A stretch of 64,000 bases of DNA from Candidatus Electrothrix communis (GTDB taxonomy: Bacteria; Desulfobacterota; Desulfobulbia; Desulfobulbales; Desulfobulbaceae). The stretch spans positions 737,572 to 801,571 of the forward strand of contig CP130629.1 in assembly GCA_030644725.1 (NCBI GenBank), written 5' to 3'. This document shows positions 45,317 through 54,529 of this stretch, in pieces. The notes beneath the pieces were generated by a model. It ran no database searches. It saw only the letters and a program-made list of their open reading frames with translations, and was not told where the DNA came from. The stretch's first letter is position 1; each line of letters starts with the position of its first letter. The translations under genes and the position numbers were made by a program.

Positions 45317-46090
45317 TCATGGGTTTTTATGGAGCTTTCTTTGAATCACCCAGTCTTTTTGGCGAGGAAAAATATAGCTTCCGTCTTTTTTGAACAGTGC
45401 GATATCTTTGTCGTTAATTGCGACAAGCAGGCCTTCGTGGAGAATCTTTCCATTCTTGTCTTGAATGACAGAGCAGGTATCTATTGCGACCGAGTCTATT
45501 TTTATTTTTGGGTCGGAAAAACAACCATTTTTTGTAAATTTACCAATTTTTTCTTCGGCAATATTCTGTCCCGCTAAATAAGCCACGCGAGAGGGAGACC
45601 ACCAGAAGAAAAACATGAATAGCAGGCAATAAAATAACAACGAAAGAAAAGAGAACACCATCCAGATTACTCCGGTAGATTTCGCTAATTCATTATTTCT
45701 CCAATTGGCTAAAAATGCTATGCAATTTTCGATAAATTTTATCGCGGAAAACCTATCTCTTCTTTTAGAAAACCAGGAGATTCCAGTCATTATGCATATA
45801 GTTAAAAGAATAATAATTCCTGAACACCAATTTATCTGTATAATCAGCTCAATGATGTTGAAAAGAAAATATAACAGAATATGCGTAACAGCATAATAAG
45901 CATGGAGGTAAACATATTGGGTTGATATAGGAAAAATATCTGAATTAACACCAAATGTGCTCAAGTAACCTTGATAAAAGCTGATGCCTAGCAGATAAGC
46001 GACTACCGGAATAAGGGTGATAATCGCCGGGCCGATTAATTGGATACGAAAATTTTTCTTTCCGCTGTTCCCCTCTTCGTTATTATTCAT
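45317..46090 (-). CDS. four-helix membrane protein, unknown
   Basis: 257 residues. Hydrophobic helices lie near 15-40 (LIGPAIITLIPVVAYLLGI), 60-85, 92-115 (GIIILLTICIMTGISWF) and 145-172 (MVFSFLSLLFYCLLFMFFFWW). A C-terminal soluble part has strand character. No homologue is recognised. Its ATG overlaps the ispG stop by four bases; base composition is more AT-rich than ispG, so it may be a later insertion in the operon together with the next gene. Confidence 0.65.
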   Translation of the reverse strand: MNNNEEGNSGKKNFRIQLIGPAIITLIPVVAYLLGISFYQGYLSTFGVNSDIFPISTQYVYLHAYYAVTHILLYFLFNIIELIIQINWCSGIIILLTICIMTGISWFSKRRDRFSAIKFIENCIAFLANWRNNELAKSTGVIWMVFSFLSLLFYCLLFMFFFWWSPSRVAYLAGQNIAEEKIGKFTKNGCFSDPKIKIDSVAIDTCSVIQDKNGKILHEGLLVAINDKDIALFKKDGSYIFPRQKDWVIQRKLHKNP

Positions 46091-47163
46091 TTCGCCTCCG
46101 CATCCATCTTCCGCAACTCCTCCAAAAATGCAGGCAGAAGCTCAGCCTCAGGCAGCTTTTTAAACACCACCCCTTTTTTAAAGATAATCCCGGTTCCGTG
46201 TCCCCCTGCAACACCGATATCCGCCTCTTTGGCCTCACCCGGCCCGTTAACCACGCAACCCATCACCGCAACCTTCAGATTGGATTGCATGGTCTGAAGA
46301 ACCCGCTCCACTTCTTCAGCCAAGGAAAAAAGATCAATCCGAGTGCGCCCGCAGGTGGGGCAGGAGATCAGCTCCGGTCCACGCTCCCGGATACGCAGGG
46401 AGCGGAGTAATTCAAAGCCCACCCGTATCTCTTCCACCGGATCGCGGGTCAGGGAGATGCGGAAGGTGTCGCCGATGCCCTCAAAAAGGAGAATGCCCAA
46501 GGCCACGCTGGATTTGACTGTCCCGGCAATCAGGCCACCCGCCTCGGTTACCCCGATATGGAGGGGATAATCGGTACGCCGGGACAACTCTCGATATCCG
46601 GCCACCGTAGTCAGGGTATCAGAAGATTTGATGGATATTTTGATCTCATCAAAACCCAATTTTTCAATGGCTGCCACATTATTCAAAGCGCTTTCAATAA
46701 GGGCCTGACAGTTTTCCGGGGTCGGATAGCCGTATTTTGCCAGCAGATCTTTTTCAATGGATCCAGAATTAACACCCACCCGAATGGGAGCTTTATGCCT
46801 CTTGGCCGCATCCACCACCCGAGCCAGTTTATCCGGTCCGCCGAGATTGCCCGGATTGATGCGAATGGCCTGCGCCCCCTGTTCCAGAGCCGCCACCGCC
46901 AAGCGGGAATCAAAATGAATATCCGCAATCAAGGGGATGGTTATCTGTTCCCGGATGCTTCGAATCGCTTGAGCAGCTTCCATATCCGGCACTGCCACCC
47001 GAATGATCTCGCAGCCTGCCTCTTCCAACCCCTTGATTTGGCGCACCGTGGCTGCCGCATCGTGGGTGTCGGTGTTGGTCATGGACTGCACCGTGATCGG
47101 GGTGTCACCGCCCACCGGCGTGTCGCCAATAAATATCTTCTTGGTCTGTTTTCGTTGAATCAT
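46087..47163 (-). CDS. ispG: 4-hydroxy-3-methylbut-2-enyl-diphosphate synthase IspG
   Basis: 358 residues. The N-terminal TIM barrel (VQSMTNTDTHD, PLIADIHFDSRLA, IRINPGN) and the C-terminal [4Fe-4S] domain (ISCPTCGRTRID, GCVVNGPGEAKEADIG) with its three cysteine positions are clear. IspG converts MEcPP to HMBPP in the non-mevalonate isoprenoid pathway. It follows tsaB by 50 bases. Confidence 0.96.
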   Translation of the reverse strand: MIQRKQTKKIFIGDTPVGGDTPITVQSMTNTDTHDAAATVRQIKGLEEAGCEIIRVAVPDMEAAQAIRSIREQITIPLIADIHFDSRLAVAALEQGAQAIRINPGNLGGPDKLARVVDAAKRHKAPIRVGVNSGSIEKDLLAKYGYPTPENCQALIESALNNVAAIEKLGFDEIKISIKSSDTLTTVAGYRELSRRTDYPLHIGVTEAGGLIAGTVKSSVALGILLFEGIGDTFRISLTRDPVEEIRVGFELLRSLRIRERGPELISCPTCGRTRIDLFSLAEEVERVLQTMQSNLKVAVMGCVVNGPGEAKEADIGVAGGHGTGIIFKKGVVFKKLPEAELLPAFLEELRKMDAEAK

Positions 47164-47213
47164 GGGAGGATTGATTATTGGAGTGTGAGAGGAGGGTGTT
47201 TTATGTTTTCGGT

Positions 47214-47930
47214 CTATAGACGGTTCTTTTTTTGCAGATTCACCTCTGCCTCTGAGGCCCGAACATACATGGGAGCAATGGTTGCAGGATCCTGGGTTTC
47301 TCCACGGATGAGCTGCTCAGCAGCCAGAAATCCGATGCGTGCTGCACTGGGGCTGCTCAGGGCAGGCGAGATCAGTTGCAGACCTTCCTTGTCTGTAAAG
47401 AGATCACAATATTCATTCAGGCCCGGACCGGCAAGAAGTGCGGGGCCGTTAATCCGCTCAAGCAGTCTTTCCGGGCGAATGGCCTCGACCGGGCTGCACT
47501 GCTCAGGCAGGCCATGTGGACCGGCCTGATAACAAGCTGCATAGACCTCCTGTTTCCGGGCATCAAGCAGGCACCAGAGCGGGCGATCAATAACCGGGCA
47601 GGAGAGGGCTATTGCATCTAAGGTCTGCACGCCGATAAACGGTTTTTGGGTGGCAAAAACAATCCCTTTAGCTGCTGCCATGCCAATCCGCAACCCCGTA
47701 AAGGAGCCGGGACCGAGACTGATTGCAATACCATCCAGATCCTCCCAGCTTAGCCCTGCTACCTGCATAACCCAATCGACTGAATCGAGGAGGCGTCGAG
47801 AATGGGTGACCTCTGGTTGGGCTGTGGCCTCAGCAAGGAGTTTGCCCTTATTGATGCCGCCTTTGGTCAGGGCTACACTGCCGCAGCCGGTAGCGGTTTC
47901 AAGGGATAATATAAGGGGATTATCAAGCAC
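47214..47930 (-). CDS. tsaB: tRNA threonylcarbamoyladenosine protein TsaB
   Basis: 238 residues, the family length. The ASKHA start LSLETATGCGSVAL and the SLGPGSFTGLRIGMAAAKGI segment are diagnostic. TsaB is the partner of TsaD and TsaE in adding threonylcarbamoyl to A37 of tRNAs reading ANN codons. Its start lies three bases after the rseP stop. Confidence 0.95.
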   Translation of the reverse strand: MLDNPLILSLETATGCGSVALTKGGINKGKLLAEATAQPEVTHSRRLLDSVDWVMQVAGLSWEDLDGIAISLGPGSFTGLRIGMAAAKGIVFATQKPFIGVQTLDAIALSCPVIDRPLWCLLDARKQEVYAACYQAGPHGLPEQCSPVEAIRPERLLERINGPALLAGPGLNEYCDLFTDKEGLQLISPALSSPSAARIGFLAAEQLIRGETQDPATIAPMYVRASEAEVNLQKKNRL

Positions 47931-47933
47931 GGT

Positions 47934-49019
47934 TCAAGCCGCCAGCCATTGCCGAACAAGTCGAGCAATGTCATTGTAAAAGACAAAGATCATCAAGGAA
48001 CCGAGCAGGGCAATACCGACTTTTTGAGCCCAGATCACGGCCTGATCGCTGAGCGGTTTTCCACGAACCGCCTCAATGCCGAGAAAGACGAGATGCCCAC
48101 CGTCCAGCACCGGAATAGGGAGAAGGTTGAGTATTCCTAAGTTAATAGAAAGTAAGCCGGTAAAATGGAGCAATTGCATCAGGCCTGCTTCCCATTGCTG
48201 GCCAGCAAGTTCCGCAATGCGGATGGGGCCGCCGAGCTCAGATGCGGGAACGACCTGCTGAATAATTTTGACGATTCCCAGCAGGGTCAAGACGATGAGG
48301 TTCCAGGTCTGAAGAAAGGCGTACTTGATCGCTTCAACCGGGGAGGTATTTTTGTACTCCAGCTGTTCCGAGCGACTGATTCCCAAAAGATAGCGTTCAC
48401 CAACCTCTTCGCCAAAGAGATTTTTTACCTTATCCATAGCCGGTGTTGCCGCGATGGTCATTGTTTCCTGCTTTCGCTGAACAACGATTTGGACTTCCTT
48501 GCCTCCTGAATCCCTGATCGAATCAGAAACCTGGGTCCATGTGCTGATATCTTGACCATCAATGGACAGGATGAGATCACCATCTTTCAAACCCGCTTTT
48601 TCCGCTACCGAGCCTGGGGAAACTTTACCGATAAGGCCTGATTCAATAAAATCCGGCAGACCGACAAAGTTAAACATAAGCCAAAAAAGAAACACGGCAA
48701 AAAACAGATTAAAGAGAGGCCCAGCAACAACAATACCGAAACGTTGCCACACGGTTTTATGGGTAAAAGAAACAGCCTGCTCTTCTTCGCTGATCTCTTC
48801 ATCGGGCTGTTCACCGAACATCTTTACATAACCACCTAGAGGAAAGGCGGAAATGAGGTATTCGGTGTCGCCCCATTTCTTGCCGATCAGCTTATTGCCG
48901 AAGCCAAGGGAGAATTTCAGCACCCGGACCCCGAAGAGTTTGGCAAGGAGAAAATGTCCAAGCTCATGAACAAAGATCAGAACGCCGAGGACAAGAATAA
49001 ATGATAGTAATGAATTCAT
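47934..49019 (-). CDS. rseP: RIP metalloprotease RseP (site-2 protease)
   Basis: 361 residues. The zinc site VHELGHFLLAK is in the first helix and the second metal ligand in NLLPIPVLDGGHLV; one PDZ domain (about 118-195, GSVAEKAGLKDGDLILSIDG) sits between, and four membrane segments are visible. RseP cleaves anti-sigma factors and signal peptides inside the membrane. It usually follows dxr, which is not seen here; it heads the tsaB-ispG operon. Confidence 0.93.
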   Translation of the reverse strand: MNSLLSFILVLGVLIFVHELGHFLLAKLFGVRVLKFSLGFGNKLIGKKWGDTEYLISAFPLGGYVKMFGEQPDEEISEEEQAVSFTHKTVWQRFGIVVAGPLFNLFFAVFLFWLMFNFVGLPDFIESGLIGKVSPGSVAEKAGLKDGDLILSIDGQDISTWTQVSDSIRDSGGKEVQIVVQRKQETMTIAATPAMDKVKNLFGEEVGERYLLGISRSEQLEYKNTSPVEAIKYAFLQTWNLIVLTLLGIVKIIQQVVPASELGGPIRIAELAGQQWEAGLMQLLHFTGLLSINLGILNLLPIPVLDGGHLVFLGIEAVRGKPLSDQAVIWAQKVGIALLGSLMIFVFYNDIARLVRQWLAA

Positions 49020-49218
49020 ATTTGATGAGACAATTATTTCGGATTATTGCGGATTATTTTGTAGTGCTGGGGCGGATACCCTGCTGTTTGCAGCCTACCT
49101 GGAAATTACTCATTACTTCAATGTGCTCTTCCGTCCCGGAGGTCGGATAGGTTATTCCTCATGAGCTGCTCGGGAAAAAGGATTATGTACAGATTATAGG
49201 CAGAAATGCCGATAAAAG

Positions 49219-49410
49219 TCATTCCAAAATTTCAATACATTTTTCCGGGCAAAAAGCCGCTGCCTGCCGAACAGCGTCGGTAATTTGGGGAGAGACGCTC
49301 ACTAAGGCCGCCTTTTCAGTAGCTTCATCCATGCGAAAGACATCCGGGCACATCTCCGCGCAGGTCTCGCAGCCGCTGCATAGATAGGTATCAATAATGA
49401 TTTCTGCCAT
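49219..49410 (-). CDS. single-cluster [4Fe-4S] ferredoxin
   Basis: 63 residues from the ATG at 49410 (GGAGAG site). CSGCETC near residues 10-16 and the C-terminal FCPEKC supply the four ligands, matching Desulfovibrio africanus ferredoxin I; an extra cysteine (EMCP) is also present. It is a low-potential soluble electron carrier. Confidence 0.9.
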   Translation of the reverse strand: MAEIIIDTYLCSGCETCAEMCPDVFRMDEATEKAALVSVSPQITDAVRQAAAFCPEKCIEILE

Positions 49411-49518
49411 GTTTCTCTCCGTCCTGCTGCGGTAAGGGGAATATAACGTGTACCATCTCAAAAAGTATTACTTTTTTTGAGAAATGTTTCGAGGTCGGTC
49501 TGATTTTTATAATCGTTA

Positions 49519-50430
49519 CTAAATTTCCTGCGTTTTTCGAATATGGCCGTAATTGAGGGTAGCCACAAAGACACTGCCGCCGATAAGGTTCCCCAGCATG
49601 GCAAGGCCGATAAAACGTACTCCTTGCAGTAAGGAAAAATGATCAGAAATAAAAAGTGCGGTAAACATTTCAACAGATCCGGCAATGGAATGGTGCAGTC
49701 CGCCGAGCCCGATAAGAAAAGTAACAATGTAGATACAGATAATCTGGCTTAAAGCCGGGGTGGTGGCTAGGACCAGCCATCCGCCCAATGCCATCAACCA
49801 GCCAGCCAGAACTGCACTGAACAGGAGCGAGAAATTGCCGTATTCAACAAGATGATGGGCGATATGAATATAGCCTCTCTCTGCCTGAATCACCTGGTCT
49901 GTAGCAGTAAGGAGAAGCGCACCAACAATGGCACCAAGCATATTCCCCGAAAAAACAATCGCCCAGAGCCGAAGCAGCTGGAGACGATCCGCCTTGCCTT
50001 CAAGAACAGGGTAGACTGCTGTTGCCGTATGTTCGGTAAAGAGTTCTGTCCCGCTCATAATACAAATGATGAAGCCCAGCGGATAGACAAGGGCCATTGC
50101 AAAGCGGGCTAATAGGGGCTGTTGCAGGTCAATCATCAGGGTGGACATGACAGCTACTGCCATGACCGAAAAACTGAGAATGAGAGCTGCCGCTACAGAA
50201 GAAAGGGCTAAGGAAAGAAAAGGGCGCTGAATCTGTTCCAAGCCTTCAGTAATGGCTTTTTCCAGAATATCATCAGGATGGCGGGCCCCTTCATCATTTC
50301 GTTTAATAATAACAGAAATAAAATCGTTGTTTTCCTGGTCTCTCTCTGCTGACCGCTCTGTGTGTGCAGCCAGTGTCAATGGAGAGCCAAGTTTGTCCAC
50401 CAGTTTGTTTTCCTGCTGTTTTTCGGTCAA
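49519..50430 (-). CDS. formate/nitrite transporter (FNT) family channel
   Basis: 303 residues starting at a TTG (50430); no better start is seen. A polar N-terminal 75 residues precedes six hydrophobic helices, with the FNT signatures SGTELFTEHTA and GLGGLHHSIAGSVEMF. The long N-terminus with DDILEKAITEGLEQIQRP is that of the YfdC-like branch. It conducts small monovalent anions such as formate; formate uptake would feed the dehydrogenase at 26349, though the genes are not linked. Confidence 0.88.
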   Translation of the reverse strand: MTEKQQENKLVDKLGSPLTLAAHTERSAERDQENNDFISVIIKRNDEGARHPDDILEKAITEGLEQIQRPFLSLALSSVAAALILSFSVMAVAVMSTLMIDLQQPLLARFAMALVYPLGFIICIMSGTELFTEHTATAVYPVLEGKADRLQLLRLWAIVFSGNMLGAIVGALLLTATDQVIQAERGYIHIAHHLVEYGNFSLLFSAVLAGWLMALGGWLVLATTPALSQIICIYIVTFLIGLGGLHHSIAGSVEMFTALFISDHFSLLQGVRFIGLAMLGNLIGGSVFVATLNYGHIRKTQEI

Positions 50431-50513
50431 ATTATAGGTACCATGTTTGATGAAGCGTCTTCATCGTCTGTGTGAAATGGAATACAGGTAATTTTTTTGA
50501 AGCTGTATCGCAG

Positions 50514-50975
50514 CTATTCTACCAGCTCGAACACCTTTTGCTGGATATTGGCAATCACAATCGGCAGTTTATTTGGGTTGTCCTCTGCGGCCTTTTGTAA
50601 TTCAGATCCCCATTGTTCCAACATATCAGTGTCGATTTTTCTGACATCGTTCTTCTTGCTCCATTCGCAACCTATTCGTATCCCGAGGTGATTCAAGGAG
50701 CGTTGAATCTCTTCCTTCTTTCTTTCCTGTTGTATTTTTTCAAGAATTCCCGTAGTTATTTCCTTCCAGCCCTGAACATAGAAGGTACCTTCTTGAAAGG
50801 TTGTAAACCATTCTTTCTCATCCTCGGAGAGTTCTTCTGGGTCTGGCAAGGGAATAGTGCAATAGTTCCCGTCCGTTTGCGTGTCGATGTGTTCAGCAAG
50901 GGCATGAGCCGCCGAAAAAGGCAAAATGCTGAAATAAAGAATAGTAGCAGCCAGGATGGTAATATGTAAATACAT
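50514..50975 (-). CDS. small exported protein, unknown
   Basis: 153 residues from the ATG at 50975 (GGAGG site). A signal peptide (LHITILAATILYFSILPFSAAHA) precedes a polar helical mature part with several tryptophans (EEWFT in KEWFTTF, CEWSKK, EQWGSEL). No domain recognised. A Fur-box-like palindrome lies about 150 bases upstream. Confidence 0.65.
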   Translation of the reverse strand: MYLHITILAATILYFSILPFSAAHALAEHIDTQTDGNYCTIPLPDPEELSEDEKEWFTTFQEGTFYVQGWKEITTGILEKIQQERKKEEIQRSLNHLGIRIGCEWSKKNDVRKIDTDMLEQWGSELQKAAEDNPNKLPIVIANIQQKVFELVE

Positions 50976-51089
50976 ACGGTCCTCCACAATATTATTATAT
51001 CATTGTATCAGCCCGTGTTGACGGGGTACTTGAATATATATTTAAATTCACTGATTAAGGCGACAGGGTTTTACTTCTGCAACCACCTG

Positions 51090-51112
51090 ATTGTTAAAAG
51101 AAATTTAACAAT
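51090..51112. repeat. AT-rich inverted repeat
   Basis: ATTGTTAAA and TTTAACAAT flank a short centre, upstream of the minus-strand exported-protein gene. It may be a regulator site or a weak cbiB terminator. Confidence 0.35.
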
Positions 51113-51123
51113 ATTATTATAAC

Positions 51124-51138
51124 AGAAAATGATTTTCA
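51124..51138. promoter_or_regulatory. Fur-box-like palindrome
   Basis: AGAAAATGATTTTCA matches the 15-base Fur consensus TGATAATNATTATCA at 11 of 14 defined positions and contains the exact inverted repeat GAAAAT/ATTTTC. Confidence 0.3.
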
Positions 51139-51225
51139 TTACAAGAAGATGCGGGGAGATTCAACAGAATCTTTATAGAGTTCTTCAGTTTCCCCTGTGG
51201 TGAGCATGTATAATACTGTAGTTGA

Positions 51226-52245
51226 TCACAAAAAAAATAGCATTGAATAAAGGGTAACGAAACAAAGGAGACAGAGTGATGAGGCTGTCAAGACCAAGGT
51301 GTTGGCTTGGGAAATATGGTGCGCCTGAGGCGTTATAAAAGAGTCGCCAATGGTTGGTTTTTCAGCCGGTTTGCCAAAATATGATGATTCGCCGCCAAGC
51401 TGTATCCCAAGAGCGCCTGCCATGGCCGCTTCTGGCCAGCCTGAATTAGGGCTACTGTGCTGCTGTCTATCTCTCATAAGTACCCGAAAACTATTTTTCA
51501 TATCAGAACGGCAGACAGGACGGCAAGTCAAGGCTGCAAGAACAAGGAATAAACCTGAAATCCGGGCAGGAAGAAAATTGACCACATCATCAAGCTGGGC
51601 TGCACAGGAACCGAATTGGAGATACCGTTCGTTTTTATATCCGAACATGGAGTCCATGGTATTGACGGCTTTGTAGAGCATGGCCGCTGTTGTTCCCCAG
51701 ATAACTGGAGATCCGCTCAGGTATTGCCCGAAAGCTGCACCGATTACCGCCCAGAAGAGTGGTGCGACAATGCCGTCCGACATGTTTTCCGCAACGCTCT
51801 CCACGCAGGCCCGCACAATGCCTGCTTCGTCCAGCTGTTCTGTATCTCTCCCGACAATCATACGGACCTTTTTTCTTGCTGTCTCTAAATCAATAGTAAG
51901 TGCATTGAGAACCTGACCGGAGTGGCGAATCAGATCGCGGGCAGCAACGGTAGTATAGAGGATGAGGATAGCACCCAAAAGAAAAAAAGGTTGCGAAGCA
52001 AAGGATAAGAGGAAAAAGAGGCCGAGACAGACTCCGCCGGTGCTGCATAGGACAATCAGGACAGCCAGTCTGCCGCTATTATGTGCGTTCACTGGGAGCT
52101 TTCTGGTCCAGGATTCCGCCAGCAGGGCGGTTCGACCGATAATGCGGACCGGATGGGGAAACCAGCGTGGATCTCCTAAGAGGAGATCAAGGAGGCAGGC
52201 CAAAAAAAGAACAAGTAAAAAGAACATATGAAGGTTTAGCCGCAC
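51226..52245 (-). CDS. cbiB: adenosylcobinamide-phosphate synthase CbiB/CobD
   Basis: 339 residues from a GTG at 52245; an ATG at 52227 is the alternative. LDLLLGDPRWFPHPVRIIG at the N-terminus, SVAENMSDGIVAPLFWAVIG and MDSMFGYKNERY are the hallmark segments, and several membrane helices are present. It attaches aminopropanol (or phosphate) to cobyric acid in late cobamide synthesis. The B12-dependent radical SAM protein at 11230 is a possible user. The start overlaps the cutA stop by ten bases. Confidence 0.93.
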   Translation of the reverse strand: MRLNLHMFFLLVLFLACLLDLLLGDPRWFPHPVRIIGRTALLAESWTRKLPVNAHNSGRLAVLIVLCSTGGVCLGLFFLLSFASQPFFLLGAILILYTTVAARDLIRHSGQVLNALTIDLETARKKVRMIVGRDTEQLDEAGIVRACVESVAENMSDGIVAPLFWAVIGAAFGQYLSGSPVIWGTTAAMLYKAVNTMDSMFGYKNERYLQFGSCAAQLDDVVNFLPARISGLFLVLAALTCRPVCRSDMKNSFRVLMRDRQQHSSPNSGWPEAAMAGALGIQLGGESSYFGKPAEKPTIGDSFITPQAHHISQANTLVLTASSLCLLCFVTLYSMLFFL

Positions 52246-52553
52246 TCTTTGTCAAGCCAATTCAGGTACCCGGAAAATCCTGCTGAAATCGGCAATTGAA
52301 TCACCTCGGGCAGTTCGTAGGCGTGATGGGCGATAATGGCTTTCTCTACCTTGGTATAGAGAGCAGATTTTGTCTTGATCAGGAGGAGTTTTTCAGCATC
52401 GTTGGCTATTTCCCCCTGCCAATGGTAATAACTTTGGATCGGCATGACTTGGACGCAGGCAGCTAAGCGTTCGGTGAGTAGAGTATCAATGATCTTTTTG
52501 CCGTTATCTTCATCTGCATAGGTTGTAATAATAAGGCAGTATTTTTCTTTCAT
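52236..52553 (-). CDS. cutA: CutA1 divalent-cation tolerance protein
   Basis: 105 residues, the usual size. CLIITTYADEDNGKKIIDTLLTERLAACVQV and the SYYHWQGEI, YELPEVIQLPI segments are typical of the trimeric ferredoxin-like CutA fold. Its role in metal tolerance is not settled. It is translationally linked to cbiB. Confidence 0.94.
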   Translation of the reverse strand: MKEKYCLIITTYADEDNGKKIIDTLLTERLAACVQVMPIQSYYHWQGEIANDAEKLLLIKTKSALYTKVEKAIIAHHAYELPEVIQLPISAGFSGYLNWLDKECG

Positions 52554-52668
52554 TACTGTTCTGGAAATGATGGCTACGAGGCGATGAAGTTTTTCTGATT
52601 ATTTCTGTGAGGAGCATATTTGACAAAAAACGCTCTGTTTTGCAAGGGGAATAGGATAAAAAAGCAAA

Positions 52669-52699
52669 GTCGGGCTTTCCTTAACGAGGAAAGCCCGAC
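52669..52699 (-). terminator. intrinsic terminator
   Basis: A perfect 12-base stem GTCGGGCTTTCC / GGAAAGCCCGAC with a seven-base loop; on the minus strand it is followed by a T-rich tract. It ends the gene at 52734. Confidence 0.85.
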
Positions 52700-52733
52700 C
52701 GGCTACGTTGCTTGCAAAATAAATGATGGGCAG

Positions 52734-53447
52734 TTAATGCTGGGAATCCATCAGCTGGGTCAGCTGATCTCCCGAATGGACCTGTGCAACCGGCAGCCCC
52801 CAAGATACCGGGTTGAATCCTTCGCCTTCCTGTTTCATTTCCAAGCGCAAGCAGTTATTCGGTGCATCAAGTTTGAATAGTGCCCCCTCGGAAACAGCCT
52901 GCGCTGCAACAGACCCTGCTCTTATGACTGTAGGGACTGCGAATAAACAGATTTTATCGTTGGGTTCCATCCGCAGCGGCTTCTGTGGAGCAACCTTGAA
53001 GGCGCAAAAAGGCGCGTAATTCCCGTTAACAAGCGATGCAAGTCCGGCAGTAATCGTCCCGCTGTCAGTAGCTCTGTTGTTGACAAGAAGGATGGCGTTC
53101 TCTGGGCCACCTGATTCCACAGAAAAGCTCCCATCTTCCTGTAGGGTCACCTTTGAGCCGAGTTCCACCACCTCGGATGAAGCTGTCATGCGGATTGCCT
53201 TGTCCGATGGCATTGAAGAATCAACATAATACACTTTGTACAGTGGTTGATAGACATTTTTTACCTCGCCAGTCATCCTGATATATGGGACAGAGAACCA
53301 AACAGGAATCCCCGCAACCTGCCCGTCACTTTCAGCACCTTTAAATCCCAGGAGTTTGTACCCTCTCTGCTGCATGTACTCAAGTATCCTTTTCTGCTCT
53401 TTCTTCCGGAAATCAAAATTAATTGAATATGTTTTTTCCGTTTCCAT
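52734..53447 (-). CDS. hypothetical soluble protein
   Basis: 237 residues from the ATG at 53447 (GGAGCAG site); the longer frame lacks a site. It begins ETEKTYSINFDFRKKEQKRI and is rich in beta strands; segments such as PVWFSVPYIRMTG and PNDKICLFAVP repeat a strand-turn rhythm. No signal peptide, no enzyme motif, no family recognised. Confidence 0.65.
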   Translation of the reverse strand: METEKTYSINFDFRKKEQKRILEYMQQRGYKLLGFKGAESDGQVAGIPVWFSVPYIRMTGEVKNVYQPLYKVYYVDSSMPSDKAIRMTASSEVVELGSKVTLQEDGSFSVESGGPENAILLVNNRATDSGTITAGLASLVNGNYAPFCAFKVAPQKPLRMEPNDKICLFAVPTVIRAGSVAAQAVSEGALFKLDAPNNCLRLEMKQEGEGFNPVSWGLPVAQVHSGDQLTQLMDSQH

Positions 53448-53507
53448 GACCTGCTCCCTTTCTTCATGAGTAAAAGACTGTATAGTCGCCTTGACAGTGC
53501 AGCTCAT

Positions 53508-53732
53508 CTATAGAGATTGAAGAAATTTTGGATGTAAATGGTATCGTGCGCGAAGCTGTGCGTTAACAGATGCCGCTTCTCCGGCTAACCATTGTCTTGC
53601 TGAGTCAGAGGGATTTGGGCAACAGGCTGTTCTGCATCTTGTCTGTGCAAAAAAGGGAAAGGGGGAGATGACAGGAATGTGTCCTGTCGCGATGGTTGAA
53701 CCTGAGCAGAGTGTTGTTTCCGTAGTACGCAT
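53508..53732 (-). CDS. small cysteine-containing protein, unknown
   Basis: 74 residues from the ATG at 53732, chosen because a strong ribosome site (AGGAGGT) lies just before it. The chain begins MRTTETTLCSGSTIATGHIP and contains RCRTACCPNP. It ends 60 bases upstream of the hypothetical gene at 53447 on the same strand and could be co-transcribed. It may also be only a leader frame. Confidence 0.4.
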   Translation of the reverse strand: MRTTETTLCSGSTIATGHIPVISPFPFFAQTRCRTACCPNPSDSARQWLAGEAASVNAQLRARYHLHPKFLQSL

Positions 53733-54529
53733 AACATACCTCCTGATATGAAGAGAAAGGCAGGTAACCCGGCGGTCTCCTTTATGGGGAGATCCGTGGC
53801 TTTCCGACACCGCCTCGCGACGGTTGTGGCTTTGTCAGCTTCCTGGTTCATCCAGAAAGCGAGGGACCTGCTCATTAATAAGCACGCCTTATGTTATAAA
53901 TTAAAGATACATCTCATTATTGAACGCGTCAATTTTTTTCGCGCATAAATTGTATATTTTTTATACAATTTGCACTGTCAGTGTAGTTGGCGCGATGGAT
54001 CAAGCGCATGCATCTTGATATGCCATGATTTTTTCATGAAAAATAATATATATTAAATTGTTAAATCTGGAGAGCATGGTCAATAGGTGGAATAGCGAAC
54101 CAGTGGAACCTCACTGCTAAGCAGAGGGAGACGAAATTTTTTCCGGATTTTACTCGGAAGAACCTTGTTGGATGTATAAAAAATATGCACTCGATGTATG
54201 GTTAAATAGTAACGTTTGTACCCCAAGGCCCTAGCAGGTAGACCGGGTTGAAAATACCCGATAGCGCAAGCTCGCTATGTAAAAAATACCTATTAAGTTC
54301 ATAAGATAAGAAAAGATTTGATTTTACGCTGTAATCAAGAGTAGAAATTTTTTGGTTTTTATTGACGAGAAAATAAAAAGATAGGGGGGATAGGTCTTCT
54401 TCAGGAGGGAGGGAGGCTTTTTCCGGCATATTTCTTGCTGGTTTGAATAAAATGTTTGTCAAGGAGGCTGAAAAAAGGGCAGGAATCAGGAATTAAAAAA
54501 TTGTAAAAGCATACAGAAAAGAACGGACT
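53733..54529. other. long intergenic region, no supported gene
   Basis: About 800 AT-rich bases. The clearest structure is a ten-base stem AAATTGTATA / TATACAATTT at 53947-53971 with a five-T loop, which may be an operator or weak terminator. An 86-codon frame at 54202-54462 (minus) has no ribosome site or family resemblance and is not called. Confidence 0.5.

Noticed and set aside
54202-54462. 86-residue minus-strand ORF
   Set aside because: AT-rich, no ribosome site, no family pattern; insufficient support.
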